Shown: positions 40,759-51,273, counted from the stretch's first letter. The stretch: 64,000 bases of DNA from Saprospiraceae bacterium (GCA_016710625.1 JADJVK010000009.1:67591-131590); one strand, 5' to 3'. The notes: generated from the letters alone by a model not told the origin. A program made the numbers and translations.

Positions 40759-42067
40759 TTAGAAATTTTCAGATGAAATTTTACCTTGAAGTCTCAATAA
40801 TTCAATTTCAGCAATTTTTGCATTATACAATAAAAGTACTTGCCTACTTTTTGAATCCTCATAAGTTTTCTGAACTTCTTTCATTTCAAGATAATTGGCA
40901 CTTTGATTTACTCTAAATCGTTCATTTGTAATAGTTAACAATTCCTCAATGGTTTTCAGTGTTTTATTTTCATTTTGATATAACAACACAGCTGTATTAT
41001 AATCATTTAAGGATTTCAAATACAATGTGTTTAAATTTTCATTCAATTTATTCAATTGTGATTGAGACGTTATAGCACTTAATTTGGCAACTTCTACCAA
41101 TCTTTTATTATTTCCAGCATCATAAATAGGCATTGTAGCATTGATACCAATGCCAAGTCCATGAGTTAGATTGAATAAAGAAAATCCAGCCTGACTTTGA
41201 GCAAAAGCAAGATTATAACCTGTAGAAAGTCCTATTTGGGGTTTTGAAAGTGACTTTGATTCGTTGATCTGTTGTTCTGCAATTAATTTTTGATATTCAA
41301 AAATAGAAACTTGTTGGTTATTGGAGAGATTTAAATTACTGGGATATTGATTAAAAACTGAATTGACAGATAATGAATCTGTTATTTCATATTCATAATT
41401 TATACTTTGACCAATTAATTGATTAAGTGCAATTTTAGAATTTTGAATTAGACTTTTCTGAGTCAATAAATTGTTTTCTTGATTCAAAAGTTCTATTTGT
41501 GTTTGCAAATAATCCATTTTGGATGCTGTTCCAACTTCAAATCTCGTTTTTGCAAGAAGTAAACGATCATTTATTAATCGAATCAAAACTTCAATATTTC
41601 TATATTGCAATTTATTTTTAGCAATATCATAATAAGCTTTTATCAAATTGGATATGCTATTTTCAACAGTTAATTTAAAATTGGCTTCTCCTTGTTTTTC
41701 GATCAATTCAAGTCTTCTTTTTGTGGCACTCATTTTATATCCATCAAAAATGGTCCAATTCAAAAGAATTCCAGCATTTAAATTATTTCCAAATACAAAA
41801 TCCTTTTGATCTCTGTTCCATTTGTAAATTTCTGAAACAAATTATTATTACTCAAATTATCCGATAAATTGATATTAACTCTTGGCAACATCCCAGCATT
41901 TGCCTTTGTATTGTTCATTGATGCAATGCTCCAATCATTTTTAGAAATTGAAATATCAAAATTATTAGCCAACATTTTAGTAATAGCATCCTTTAAACTC
42001 AGATTATTTTGAGCATTTAATGAAGAAAACAAACAACAAAAAATAAAATATATAAAGAACGAATCAT
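40759..42067 (-). CDS. TolC-family outer-membrane efflux channel, two frameshifts
   Basis: A 436-residue channel protein when two bases are restored. TolC proteins form the outer-membrane exit duct of tripartite efflux or type I secretion. The barrel/helix pattern is seen twice (NLSLKDAITKMLANNFDI... and FEVGTASKMDYLQTQIELL... with the second repeat FRVNQSANYLEMKEVQKTYEDS). Break one is in the signal peptide, A6 at plus 42038-42043; an added T on the coding strand gives MIRSLYILFFCCLFSSLNAQ. Break two is at T4 41804-41807, and an added base gives KKDFVFGNNLNAGILLNWTIFDGY. Longer frames upstream of 42067 are not used because they overlap the divergent dihydroorotase. No pump or adaptor gene is adjacent. 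Confidence 0.87.
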
Positions 42068-42098
42068 GATTGATTAATTTTGTCTCAAATTTAGCACA

Positions 42099-43439
42099 AT
42101 GAAGAATATAGTTATTAAAAATGCTACTATTATTAATGAATATCAAAAAATTCAAGCAGATATCTTGATTAAGAATGGTCGTTTTGAAAGAATAGATAAG
42201 AATATCGAAGTAAATTATAAAGTTGAGGAAATAGATGCAAAGGAAAATTATCTTTTTCCTGGAATAATTGATGACCAAGTTCATTTTAGAGAACCAGGTC
42301 TTACTCATAAAGCAAATATATTTACCGAATCAAGAGCTGCCGTAGCTGGTGGAGTGACTAGTTTTATGGAAATGCCAAATACGAATCCTCCAGCATTTAC
42401 TCAAGATTTATTGCAACAAAAATATGAAATAGCATCAAAAAGCAGTTTGGCAAATTACTCCTTTTTCATGGGTACTTCAAATGATAATTATGATGAAGTA
42501 ATGAGGACTAATGGAGCAGATGTTTGTGGTGTAAAAATATTTATGGGCTCAAGTACTGGAAATCTATTGGTGGATGATCCAAAATTATTAGAGAAAATTT
42601 TTGCCAATTGTCCTTTACTTGTCGCAACACATTGCGAAGATGAAAATACGATTATTTCAAATACTAAAAAGTACAAGGCACAATATGGCGATGAAGCCAA
42701 AGCTAATCTTCATCCACTAATCCGAAATGAAGAAGCTTGTTATTTATCCTCTTCTTTAGCGGTTCATCTTGCAAAAAAACATAACACTAGACTTCATATT
42801 TTGCATATTTCTACTCAAAAGGAGTTAGATTTATTTGTTAATGACATACCACTAAAAGATAAGAGGATTACTTCAGAGGGTTGTGTTCATCATATTAATT
42901 TTAGTGATGAAGATTACGAACAATTGGGCAATTTAATCAAATGTAATCCTGCTATAAAAACTATTGAAGATAGAAATGCAATAAGACAAGCAATTTTGGA
43001 TAACAGAATTGATATTATTGCTACTGATCATGCTCCACATACATTTGAAGAAAAGCAACAAAAATATTTTGCTGCACCTAGCGGACTTCCATTGGTTCAA
43101 CATTCTTTTGACTTAATGTATAAAGGAGTGTTAGAGGGTTGGATAACAATTGAAAAAGTAATTGATAAAATGTGTCATGCTCCATCTATTTGTTATAATA
43201 TAAAAGAAAGAGGTTTTATAAGAGAAGGATATTTTGCTGATTTTTTCCTTTTTAATCCAAATATTATTTGGGAAATAAATAAAGGAAATATCTTTTATAA
43301 ATGTAATTGGTCACCTCTGGAAGGGCAAAAGTTGAATGGAAGAGTAGAAAAAACATTTGTAAATGGGAATTTAGCTTATTCTCTTGATCATGGTTTTGGA
43401 GATTTTAATGGAATGAGATTGAATTTCAATAAAAAATAA
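42099..43439 (+). CDS. pyrC: Dihydroorotase
   Basis: A 446-residue amidohydrolase that closes carbamoyl-aspartate to dihydroorotate in pyrimidine synthesis. Metal and substrate residues are visible: DDQVHFREPG (His62, Arg64), the bridging lysine in GVKIFMGSS (Lys146), ATHCED (His178), LHILHIST (His236) and ATDHAPH (Asp310). Length and motifs match the class I type rather than the short PyrC of enterics. It is divergent from TolC with only 31 bases between starts; a TAATTTTG -7 match at 42075-42082 may drive it. Some family members are hydantoinase-like, but the HFR signature favours dihydroorotase. Confidence 0.93.
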   Translation: MKNIVIKNATIINEYQKIQADILIKNGRFERIDKNIEVNYKVEEIDAKENYLFPGIIDDQVHFREPGLTHKANIFTESRAAVAGGVTSFMEMPNTNPPAFTQDLLQQKYEIASKSSLANYSFFMGTSNDNYDEVMRTNGADVCGVKIFMGSSTGNLLVDDPKLLEKIFANCPLLVATHCEDENTIISNTKKYKAQYGDEAKANLHPLIRNEEACYLSSSLAVHLAKKHNTRLHILHISTQKELDLFVNDIPLKDKRITSEGCVHHINFSDEDYEQLGNLIKCNPAIKTIEDRNAIRQAILDNRIDIIATDHAPHTFEEKQQKYFAAPSGLPLVQHSFDLMYKGVLEGWITIEKVIDKMCHAPSICYNIKERGFIREGYFADFFLFNPNIIWEINKGNIFYKCNWSPLEGQKLNGRVEKTFVNGNLAYSLDHGFGDFNGMRLNFNKK

Positions 43440-43465
43440 TATTTTAAAAAATAAAACAATTTGAC

Positions 43466-43498
43466 TTGTTTAAAGAATAATATTTTGTTTTATCTTTG
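43466..43498 (+). promoter_or_regulatory. Putative Bacteroidota promoter for the TrhA operon
   Basis: TTG (43466-43468) and TATCTTTG (43491-43498) are separated by 22 bases, close to the TTTG / TAnnTTTG consensus. The GTG start is 20 bases downstream of the -7 element. Confidence 0.55.
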
Positions 43499-43517
43499 TC
43501 CAAAATTAATAAATTAA

Positions 43518-44150
43518 GTGGAAGCATTATTTATTTCAAAAGAAAATGATGTTGAATGGGCTAATGTGCTTACTCATTTTATTGGAATATTATTTTCATT
43601 TTATACTTTCTTAATTTTTAGACCCTATTTTTATATTAATTTTGGCTTATTTTTCTTCATTTTAGGCTTGTTTTTAGTTTATACCTCTTCAACTTTATAT
43701 CACCTAATCAATAGAAAGTCAATTAAATATATTTTTAGATTATTTGATCATCTAGCTATTTTTTTATTGATTGGTGGTACACATGCACCTTTTATTATCG
43801 GCTTTACGGAAGGAAAGACTCAAAATATGTTAGTTTTAACAATAGTATTACTTGTACTATTAGGTTTTGTCTATAAGATTTTCTTTTTTGAAACTCTAAA
43901 AAGATTTTCATTATTTTATTATTTAGCTTTAGGTTGGTTTGCAGTTATTGATATCCCATTAATGTGGGCAAAAATGCCGATAAATACTTTTTACTGGATT
44001 ATAATTGGTGGAATCAGTTATACAATTGGAACCATTTTCTATAAAATGGTAAAATTAAAATATCACCATGCAATTTGGCATATATTTGTTATTTTTGGAA
44101 GTTATTTTCATTATTTAGCCATTTGCGAAATGCTTAAAATTTACAATTAA
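43518..44150 (+). CDS. Hemolysin III / TrhA-family (PAQR) membrane protein
   Basis: A 210-residue seven-helix membrane protein of the PAQR/hemolysin III superfamily. The conserved metal-site residues are visible: EWANVLTH near the N-terminus, SSTLYHL, FDHLAIFLLIGGTHAPF, and the C-terminal HHAIWHIFVIFGSYFHYLAI with its histidines. Bacterial members (TrhA) affect membrane fluidity homeostasis. The start is GTG. It is first of a three-gene operon with the enoyl-CoA hydratase (10-base gap) and ferredoxin-NADP reductase (12-base gap). Confidence 0.92.
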   Translation: MEALFISKENDVEWANVLTHFIGILFSFYTFLIFRPYFYINFGLFFFILGLFLVYTSSTLYHLINRKSIKYIFRLFDHLAIFLLIGGTHAPFIIGFTEGKTQNMLVLTIVLLVLLGFVYKIFFFETLKRFSLFYYLALGWFAVIDIPLMWAKMPINTFYWIIIGGISYTIGTIFYKMVKLKYHHAIWHIFVIFGSYFHYLAICEMLKIYN

Positions 44151-44160
44151 AAAATATAAT

Positions 44161-44934
44161 ATGGAATATTCTAATTTAATCATAGAAATTCAAAATAATA
44201 TTTTATTTGTCACTATCAATAGACCAACTGCTTTAAATGCATTGAATAAAGTGACGATGTCTGAAATCAATCACCTTTTTTCGGATTTTGTAACCAATTA
44301 TCCAAATGTAACTGGTGTCATCATTACAGGTGCTGGAGAAAAATCCTTTATAGCTGGTGCTGATATAAAAGAATTTATTGGATTGGATGCTAATCAAGGA
44401 ATTGAATTAGCTCAGTTTGGACATGATACATTTAATTTGATCGAAAATCTAACTATTCCTGTAGTTGCTGCGGTCAATGGTTTTGCACTTGGTGGTGGTT
44501 GTGAATTGGCAATGGCTTGTCATATGAGAGTTGCAAGTGAAAAAGCTAAATTTGGACAACCGGAAGTAAATCTTGGCTTGATTCCAGGATATGGTGGAAC
44601 TCAAAGATTGGTTCAATATATTGGCAAAACTAAGGCTTTGGAACTAATGATGACTGCAGAAATTATTTCTGCTCAAGTTGCTTTAGAACTAGGTTTGGTT
44701 AATTATGTTGTTCCAGCTGGGATGGAGATTGAAAAATCAATTGAGTTAATTGAAACTATTTCTAAAAAAGGTCCAATAGCTATTGCTTCCATAATTAAAA
44801 CTGTAAATGCATTTTTTGATAAGAATAAAAATGGATTTTTGGAAGAAGTTACTAATTTTGGGGCGCTAACTAAAACAGCAGATTTCATTGAAGGAGCTAC
44901 TGCTTTTGCTGAAAAAAAGAATGGCTATTTTTAA
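44161..44934 (+). CDS. Enoyl-CoA hydratase/isomerase (crotonase) family
   Basis: A 257-residue crotonase. The CoA-binding and oxyanion segments are clear: GAGEKSFIAGADIKEF and GGGCELAMACHMRVASE. Both catalytic glutamates are at the expected places (GGCELAMAC and QPEVNLGLIPGYGGTQR), which fits true hydratase activity on 2-enoyl-CoA. The pathway (fatty acid degradation or short-chain hydroxyacyl use) cannot be assigned from this window because no dehydrogenase or thiolase is present. Second gene of the TrhA operon. Confidence 0.94.
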   Translation: MEYSNLIIEIQNNILFVTINRPTALNALNKVTMSEINHLFSDFVTNYPNVTGVIITGAGEKSFIAGADIKEFIGLDANQGIELAQFGHDTFNLIENLTIPVVAAVNGFALGGGCELAMACHMRVASEKAKFGQPEVNLGLIPGYGGTQRLVQYIGKTKALELMMTAEIISAQVALELGLVNYVVPAGMEIEKSIELIETISKKGPIAIASIIKTVNAFFDKNKNGFLEEVTNFGALTKTADFIEGATAFAEKKNGYF

Positions 44935-44946
44935 AAATAAGTAGAA

Positions 44947-45951
44947 ATGTTTGAAACGGATATAATTATAATTGGAGCAGGTCCAACTGGACTATTTACA
45001 GTTTTCGAAGCAGGGTTATTAAAATTAAGATGCCATTTAGTGGATTATTTACCACAACCTGGAGGTCAATTGACTGAAATTTATCCGAAGAAGCCAATTT
45101 ATGATATACCTGGTTATCCAACGGTTTTAGCTGGTGAGTTGGTGGATAATTTGATGAAACAAATAGAACCATTCAAACCACAATTCACCCTTGGGGAAAG
45201 AGCTGAAACAATAACAAAGCAAGAAGATGGTAAATTTATCCTAGAAACAGATAAAGGAACTAAAATAATTGCTCCAGTTATTGCAATTGCAGGAGGTTTA
45301 GGCGTTTTCGAGCCAAGGAAACCACCTTTGGATAATATTGAAAAATATGAGGATAAAGGAATCGAATATATTATCAAAGACCCAGAATTTTATAGAAATA
45401 AAAATGTAATCATTGCTGGAGGTGGCGATTCTGCACTAGATTGGACTATATTTTTGGCAAATGTTGCGAAAAAAGTAACATTAGTTCACAGAAGGAATGA
45501 ATTTAGAGGAGCTTTAGATTCAGTAGAAAAAGTGCAAGAATTATTTGAATCTGGTAAAATTGATTTAATTAAAGAGTCTCAAATTATTGGATTAAACGGA
45601 GATGATAAATTAGAATCTGTTGAAATCCAGCATGATACAAAAGGTAATTTTTTAGTTGACACAGATCATTTTATACCGTTGTTTGGTCTGTCACCAAAAT
45701 TGGGTCCAATTGGTAATTGGAATTTAGAAATTGATAAGAATGCAATTGTTGTAAATACATTTGATTATCAAACCAATATTCCAGGTATTTATGCTATCGG
45801 TGATATCAATACTTATCCTGGAAAGTTAAAATTAATTCTTTGTGGTTTTCATGAAGCAACTTTGATGTGCCAATCTGCTTTCAAAATTGTTCATCCTGAC
45901 AAAAAATTATCTTTTAAATATACCACTGTAAGTGGAATTGATGGACTATAA
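44947..45951 (+). CDS. Ferredoxin-NADP reductase (TrxR-like type)
   Basis: A 334-residue flavoprotein resembling thioredoxin reductase, with FAD-binding GAGPTG (residues 10-15), the YLPQPGGQLTEIYPKKPIYDIPG segment typical of type 2 ferredoxin-NADP reductases, an NADPH-binding GGGDSALDW, and the second FAD motif GIYAIGDIN. There is no CxxC redox pair, which separates it from thioredoxin reductase. Electron transfer between NADPH and ferredoxin/flavodoxin is the family role. Third gene of its operon. The 230-base gap that follows shows only AT-rich sequence and a weak hairpin (ATCTATT/AATAGAT). Confidence 0.93.
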   Translation: MFETDIIIIGAGPTGLFTVFEAGLLKLRCHLVDYLPQPGGQLTEIYPKKPIYDIPGYPTVLAGELVDNLMKQIEPFKPQFTLGERAETITKQEDGKFILETDKGTKIIAPVIAIAGGLGVFEPRKPPLDNIEKYEDKGIEYIIKDPEFYRNKNVIIAGGGDSALDWTIFLANVAKKVTLVHRRNEFRGALDSVEKVQELFESGKIDLIKESQIIGLNGDDKLESVEIQHDTKGNFLVDTDHFIPLFGLSPKLGPIGNWNLEIDKNAIVVNTFDYQTNIPGIYAIGDINTYPGKLKLILCGFHEATLMCQSAFKIVHPDKKLSFKYTTVSGIDGL

Positions 45952-46181
45952 AATTTCAAACTAATAGAATATTTTTTTAATCTATTCATTTCTAAATAGA
46001 TAAGTTTCTTATAATTCTATTTTTTTTCAAATTTATTTTTTTGATACAATAAATTATCATTCAATAATGTTATGTATTGGAGAAATAATTAATATAAGTA
46101 TTTGGCATACCATTTGGAATTTAATATATTACTAAAGGATTAAATATCAATAAATTGTCAAACTAGCAAACCAAATTAATC

Positions 46182-47021
46182 ATGAAAAAAGTATTCTATA
46201 ACCCAGTATTTAGAAATTTAACGCTACTTAGTTTAGTAGTTGTTTTATTTTTTACAACTATTGCTGCAAGGTATAGTAATTACAATAAAATTACTTTTCA
46301 TACAGGCGACATAGCCTCTGCACAAAAATTAGCTAAAGAGCAAAGAAAATTATATTTCGTTGATTTTGTTGCTTCATGGTGTACACCTTGTAAGTTTATG
46401 GAAGAAACAACCTATAAAAATGCTGTTCTTGCTAATTATATTAACGATAACTATATTCCAGTAAAAGTAGATATTGATGATTTTGATGGTTTCGTCTATA
46501 AAAAGAAATACAATATTAAGGTTTTGCCAACAATAATGATTTTTAACGAAAAAGGAGAAGTTGTGGGTAGAAAGGAAGAATCCATGTCTGCTACAGATAT
46601 GATGGCTTTTCTAAAATCAAAAAGAGGAATTTCAAGACCTCCACTTCCAAGAGTTAGTGAAGCACCAAAAGTGTTAGTTACCAATACAGTTGTAAAACCA
46701 ATCAAAGTTGTAACACCAGCTACAAATCCAGTTGTAAAATCTAGTTTTAGATATTACGACCCAAAGGCTGATAGTAAATATTTTGGTGTGCAAATTTCTG
46801 TTGTAAGCAAACTGGAATCTGTTGATAATGAAGTAAAAAGGATTAAAAGATTAAAAGTAAATGAGCAAGTGATTATCTATAAAAAGTGGAAAGAAGGTAT
46901 TCCTTTATATCACGTATTAGTCGGAAAATTTGCTGATAAACAAAAAGCAGAAGCATACAAAGCTACTTTGAAAAGTAAAGATATTGTTGCCGGAATGGTA
47001 AAAATGTATAGTCAGATTTAG
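46182..47021 (+). CDS. Thioredoxin-like protein with C-terminal SPOR domain
   Basis: A 279-residue protein with an N-terminal membrane anchor or signal (residues 10-28), a thioredoxin fold with active site CTPC (Cys67, Cys70) in VASWCTPCKFMEETTY, a Pro/Val-rich linker at about 150-190, and a C-terminal SPOR-like domain (FGVQISVVSKLES ... YHVLVGKFADKQKAEAYKATLK). SPOR domains bind glycan strands lacking stem peptides at division sites. The combination suggests a periplasmic disulfide reductase placed on peptidoglycan. I see no neighbouring partner. A terminator follows. Confidence 0.88.
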   Translation: MKKVFYNPVFRNLTLLSLVVVLFFTTIAARYSNYNKITFHTGDIASAQKLAKEQRKLYFVDFVASWCTPCKFMEETTYKNAVLANYINDNYIPVKVDIDDFDGFVYKKKYNIKVLPTIMIFNEKGEVVGRKEESMSATDMMAFLKSKRGISRPPLPRVSEAPKVLVTNTVVKPIKVVTPATNPVVKSSFRYYDPKADSKYFGVQISVVSKLESVDNEVKRIKRLKVNEQVIIYKKWKEGIPLYHVLVGKFADKQKAEAYKATLKSKDIVAGMVKMYSQI

Positions 47022-47048
47022 AAAAATATTGAAACATATCCTATTCAA

Positions 47049-47079
47049 AGAGGTAACTATCCAGTTATCTCTTTTTTTT
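47049..47079. terminator. Hairpin terminator between convergent genes
   Basis: AGAGGTAACT (47049-47058) pairs with AGTTATCTCT (47063-47072, one G-T) around a 4-base loop, then a T run. It terminates the thioredoxin gene and overlaps the stop of the convergent minus-strand gene. Confidence 0.78.
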
Positions 47080-48499
47080 ATTTACTATTTTCCTTTTCCT
47101 TAATTTTTTCCATTAACCATTTATCGGAAGCAATATTTTTTTCTTGAAGTATTTCTGATTTTAGCTTTTCTATTGATTTAAAATCGCCATCAATTATTCT
47201 ACTTAGTTGTTTGGTGAATTTAATTAGATTTACATAACTCAATTTTCTCGTATCAGATAATGTTTTATTTCTATTTAAATAGGCTCTAAAACTATCAAAT
47301 AACGAATATAAAGGCTCAATATAATCCATTTCATAATAAACAGCTAATAACATAGATTTGCTACTCAAGTTGTATGCATCATCTTCATATTCTACATTTT
47401 GTAGTTGATATATAACTTTATCATAACTTCTTTGATAAAAATACAATAATGCTAAATTAAATGTAACTGCATTTTCTCTAAAATCAGGATGTAAATTTTT
47501 CTTATATTTTTCTATAAAATTCTCAGTCCATTCAAACTTGTTAATTCTTAATGCTATTTGTACAATGTTTTTAAATCTCCATGGAGATAAATAACCATCA
47601 GTAAAAATTAATCCATTTGAAATTAAATTTTCATTAATATCAATATAGTGTTCATGGTATTCCAAATCACCTTTGTTTACATGGCTAACACAAAAATTTA
47701 AAAGATGATTAAACATTCTAAATTGCTCATTTTGAGTAAATTTTGAAGAATTTATTTCTATAGTTTTTAATAATTCATTAAAATTTGATTTTTCATATGG
47801 AAACTTATATAGTTTAACAATTAAATTATATATATTTATAAAATCATTTTCTATTTTATTTGAATTAATATATTCTAAAATTTCATTAATAAATTTTAAA
47901 TCATAAATATTTGAAGTATTTAATAACCTTGGTAAAATTGTACAATACCATTTAAGTTTCTCTGAAAAGTAGAAATTATCTAAATTATTTAAGATAACTT
48001 CTAGATTTGCTTTTTCAGATCTATTGGTTTCATAATCTTCTAATTCGAAAAAATTTTGCTCCATTTCATATAAATAAAAATAATGTGATGGTTCAATTTT
48101 TTCAATTTTGGTTGATATATTTCTAGCATTTTTGATTGTTGAACTATATAAAGAAGTAATTTTCTTTTTACCAATAGAGTCCATTAAATAATTAGATTGT
48201 CTCATAGGATTATTATTGTACTCTTCTTGTGCTAAAAACTCTTCAGTTAGTTTCAACAATTCTGAATTTAACTTTCTGTAGCGTACATCATCATATGGTT
48301 TGTTTTTATATAATAATTTCCATATGGATTCTTTGGGCAATTCTTTTCTTTTATCTTTTTCTAATTCCTTTCTTAAAATATCGAATAATTGAACTAATAT
48401 TTCATTAGAATTAAAATATGGAGATTGAATAAATTTTCTTAATTTATTTAATTCATATACATCAAAATAGGTTAATAAAAAAGAAACTTTATTTTTCAT
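47078..48499 (-). CDS. Hypothetical helical-repeat protein
   Basis: A 473-residue protein with no signal peptide and no motif I recognise. It is almost entirely predicted alpha-helix, rich in Lys, Glu, Asn and aromatic residues, with a loosely repeated hydrophobic pattern suggestive of TPR-like solenoid repeats (for example NKFEWTENFIEKYKKNLHP and NLALLYFYQRSYDKVIY). The N-terminus FLLTYFDVYELNKLRKFIQS is compact and may be a separate domain. The gene is intact and long, so it is probably functional. It is divergent from the dockerin gene with a 181-base gap. Confidence 0.75.
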   Translation of the reverse strand: MKNKVSFLLTYFDVYELNKLRKFIQSPYFNSNEILVQLFDILRKELEKDKRKELPKESIWKLLYKNKPYDDVRYRKLNSELLKLTEEFLAQEEYNNNPMRQSNYLMDSIGKKKITSLYSSTIKNARNISTKIEKIEPSHYFYLYEMEQNFFELEDYETNRSEKANLEVILNNLDNFYFSEKLKWYCTILPRLLNTSNIYDLKFINEILEYINSNKIENDFINIYNLIVKLYKFPYEKSNFNELLKTIEINSSKFTQNEQFRMFNHLLNFCVSHVNKGDLEYHEHYIDINENLISNGLIFTDGYLSPWRFKNIVQIALRINKFEWTENFIEKYKKNLHPDFRENAVTFNLALLYFYQRSYDKVIYQLQNVEYEDDAYNLSSKSMLLAVYYEMDYIEPLYSLFDSFRAYLNRNKTLSDTRKLSYVNLIKFTKQLSRIIDGDFKSIEKLKSEILQEKNIASDKWLMEKIKEKENSK

Positions 48500-48680
48500 A
48501 AAATTAAAATTTATACAAATATTAGTTTTTTTTATATAATATCAAAATTTATAAAACTTAACATATTATGATTATTTTGTATATAAAATTCAAATTTTTC
48601 TTAAATTTATAAAATAATTTAAAAAAATATTTTGCCAAACCATTTATAATTAGTATTTTAGCGGTTCAAATACACGAATC

Positions 48681-51118
48681 ATGACTAAATTTTTATCAAA
48701 GCTATTGTTTGCCTTTGTAATGGCAATCATTTTTACCCTATTGTTTCAAATGGGCAGTCGTCTTTATATCAAAATCAAAGGATTTATCAAGGAGACTCTC
48801 TGGTTTTCCAGTTGAATGGATTCTTTGCTGGAAATGTAATTACACCTAAAAATGGAACTTTAACAAGAGTTCCTATTTCAGGAGGTTCTATATTTAAGTA
48901 TAAACCAAATGCAAGTTTTGAAGGTAGAGATACGATTTTGATAAATATGTTTAATTCTCTATCAACCTATATTGGTTATATTGTTTCCACTTCTAATTCT
49001 TATGTTGATTCTAAAAATGATTATCGTTTTAGTTCGATGAATTCAAATTTAGACATTGATGCTTTAGCAAATGATTCGAGTACAACTGGTTCAAAAACAT
49101 TAACTAAAGTTAGCATATCAAATGGAGGAACTGCATCTATCAATAATAACTTGATACATTTTGAACCTTTCGATAACTTCACTGGAATAGCTAGAATCTA
49201 TTATACGGTTTGTAATGAAGTGGGAGTTTGTAACGAAAGTCAAGTTTTTATATATGTTAGTTCGAGTATAGATTCTGATACCAATCAGATATATCTAAAC
49301 AAAAACAAAAGTTCAATTATCATCTTGCCAGATGATAATTTTGTATTAACTTCAAGTCCAAATAAAGGAGGTCAATTAACATTTATTGAGAATAATGCAT
49401 ACAATTATAAACCTGCTGTAAATTTTAATGGAATTGAAAAATTTACTTTTACAAATTCAAATGGAAAATTATTTCATGTTAGTAGTAAAATATTTAATAC
49501 TAATAATCCAACTTTCTTTGTAAAAGATGATATAGCTTATACTCCAGAAGCAACACCAATTACCATAAATGTTCAAAGTAACGATATCGAAAAGTCTAAA
49601 TTTGTAATCAATAGTTTTACAAATTCAGGTGATGCATTGTCAATAACACAAAACGGTGCTTTATTTACTGTTGTACCAAAAAATAATTTTAAAGGAACAA
49701 TTCATTTTACATACAATGCAAAATATATTGGAAGTCCCTCTAATAATGTGCCTGCAAATGAAACTGGAAATGTGGCAATTGTAGTAAGTAACCAAAAACC
49801 GATTCAACAAGTATATTCAATAAATGCAATTAAAAATACACCTACAATTTTAAAGAATAAGTCTAATTTAAATGCCTATAATATCAATATTATAGATAAC
49901 CCATATCATGGTACTGTTAATTACTATCCAGGTTATAATTCAATTGTTTTAAATGGAGAAAATGTATCTGGATATAATATGTTGATTTATACTCCAAATA
50001 ATAATTACATTGGTCCTGATTCTTTATTAATTGAGCATTGTATCAATGGGAATTGTAGTAATGTATTAATTAATACAAATGTAATTGATAAAAATACAAC
50101 TTGTTTTAATGATTGTGTTTGGCCCGGTGATGCAAATAAAGATGGTATAGTAGATTTTACAGATGCCTTGGTATTAGGTTCACAAATGGGTAAAGTAGGA
50201 GAAGAAAGAGTAGATCCTGAGAATGACTATTATCCACAAGCTGCTTCTAACTGGAATAATCCTTTTTCTGAAAATATTATTAATAATAAGCACTTAGATG
50301 CAAATGGCGATGGAATAATCAGTATAGAAGATACAGTTGCTATAAATAATTTCTATTTACAAACGAATAATATTACAAATGAAAATTTTTCAATTTTCAA
50401 GCAAAGTCCTTTAGATATTATTGATGCAAACCCTGGATATCATTATAAAGGAGATAAAGTTAAATTTTATATTGTTTTAGGTATAGATACAACCCCAGCT
50501 ATTAATTTTAATGGAATTAATTTTTCATTAACTTTTAGTCCTACTAAAGTTAACCCTGATAGTACAAGAGTTAAATTTTATAGTGATAGTTGGTTAACTT
50601 ATACTTCTTCTTATTTTGATATGATTAAGAAGCCAATTGTAGGTAGAACTGATATGATTATTTCAAGAGTAGGCAATAAACCAACCAGCGGAATTGGTAT
50701 TATTGGAGAAATTAATATAGTTGTCGAAGTTGATGTTAATGGTTTTCAATTATCAGATGATGCATTCAATTATCATATAACAAATATTAGAGTTACGGGA
50801 AATGATGGAGAAATATATGCACTTCCAGATATTACCAAAAGATTCAAACTGCTAAAAGAAAAAGCACCTTTAGATAATTCTCAATTATTATTATCGCCAA
50901 ATCCAACAAATGGTGTTGTTGAATTATATATGAATGGTGGTTATGTAATAAATGGAATATCAGTACATAACACTTCTGGTCAATTAGTTGAAAATATTAC
51001 CAACTTGAATACTAAGAATTATAAACTTGATTTAAGCAATCTAGCAAGTGGTTTATATTTTGTAAGTGTTCAAACTCCAGATGGTATTGTGAATAAAAAA
51101 GTAGAAGTAATTAAGTAG
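48681..51118 (+). CDS. Secreted dockerin-containing protein with T9SS type A domain, one frameshift
   Basis: An 812-residue secreted protein when one G is added at the GGG run 48752-48754, joining signal peptide MTKFLSKLLFAFVMAIIF... to QGDSLVFQLNG. Then follow cadherin/VCBS-like beta domains (DIDALANDSSTTGSK, FEPFDNFTGIARIYYTV). At about 50.1-50.35 kb there is a dockerin-like module with two calcium loops, DANKDGIVDFTDA and DANGDGIISIEDT, opened by CFNDCVWPG. A cohesin-like beta domain follows (INFNGINFSLTFSP), and then a type A sorting domain (LLLSPNPTNGVVELY ... GLYFVSVQTPDG). This WPGDxNxDG module is familiar from Saprospiria/Chitinophagia surface proteins. Without the added base the signal peptide is lost. 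Confidence 0.85.
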
Positions 51119-51125
51119 AATTTTT

Positions 51126-51144
51126 ACTTAGTCAACGACTAAGT
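51126..51144 (+). terminator. Short hairpin after the dockerin gene
   Basis: ACTTAGTC / GACTAAGT, perfect 8-bp stem with a 3-base loop and a T-rich tail, 8 bases after the stop. Confidence 0.6.
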
Positions 51145-51176
51145 TTTAAGATATTTTTTATTGATTCGTGATGAAT

Positions 51177-51207
51177 AACCCGTTCTGTAAAGTCAGGCGG
51201 GTTTTTT
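51177..51207 (+). terminator. Second terminator after the dockerin gene
   Basis: AACCCG (51177-51182) pairs with CGGGTT (51198-51203), followed by Ts to 51207. A G/C-rich hairpin with a poly-T tail. Confidence 0.7.
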
Positions 51208-51232
51208 CTATTTTATGGAGATATATAATATA

Positions 51233-51273
51233 ATAAAAAAAGCGATAATACCTTTTTCAGATATTATCGCTTT
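51233..51273 (-). terminator. Terminator of typA
   Basis: On the minus strand a perfect 12-bp stem (plus arms AAAGCGATAATA 51239-51250 and TATTATCGCTTT 51262-51273) with an 11-base loop runs into a T tract, about 20 bases after the typA stop. Confidence 0.85.

Noticed and set aside
42068..42308. Long N-terminal extension of TolC
   Set aside because: It overlaps the start of the divergent dihydroorotase and has no signal peptide; the corrected ATG at 42067 gives one.
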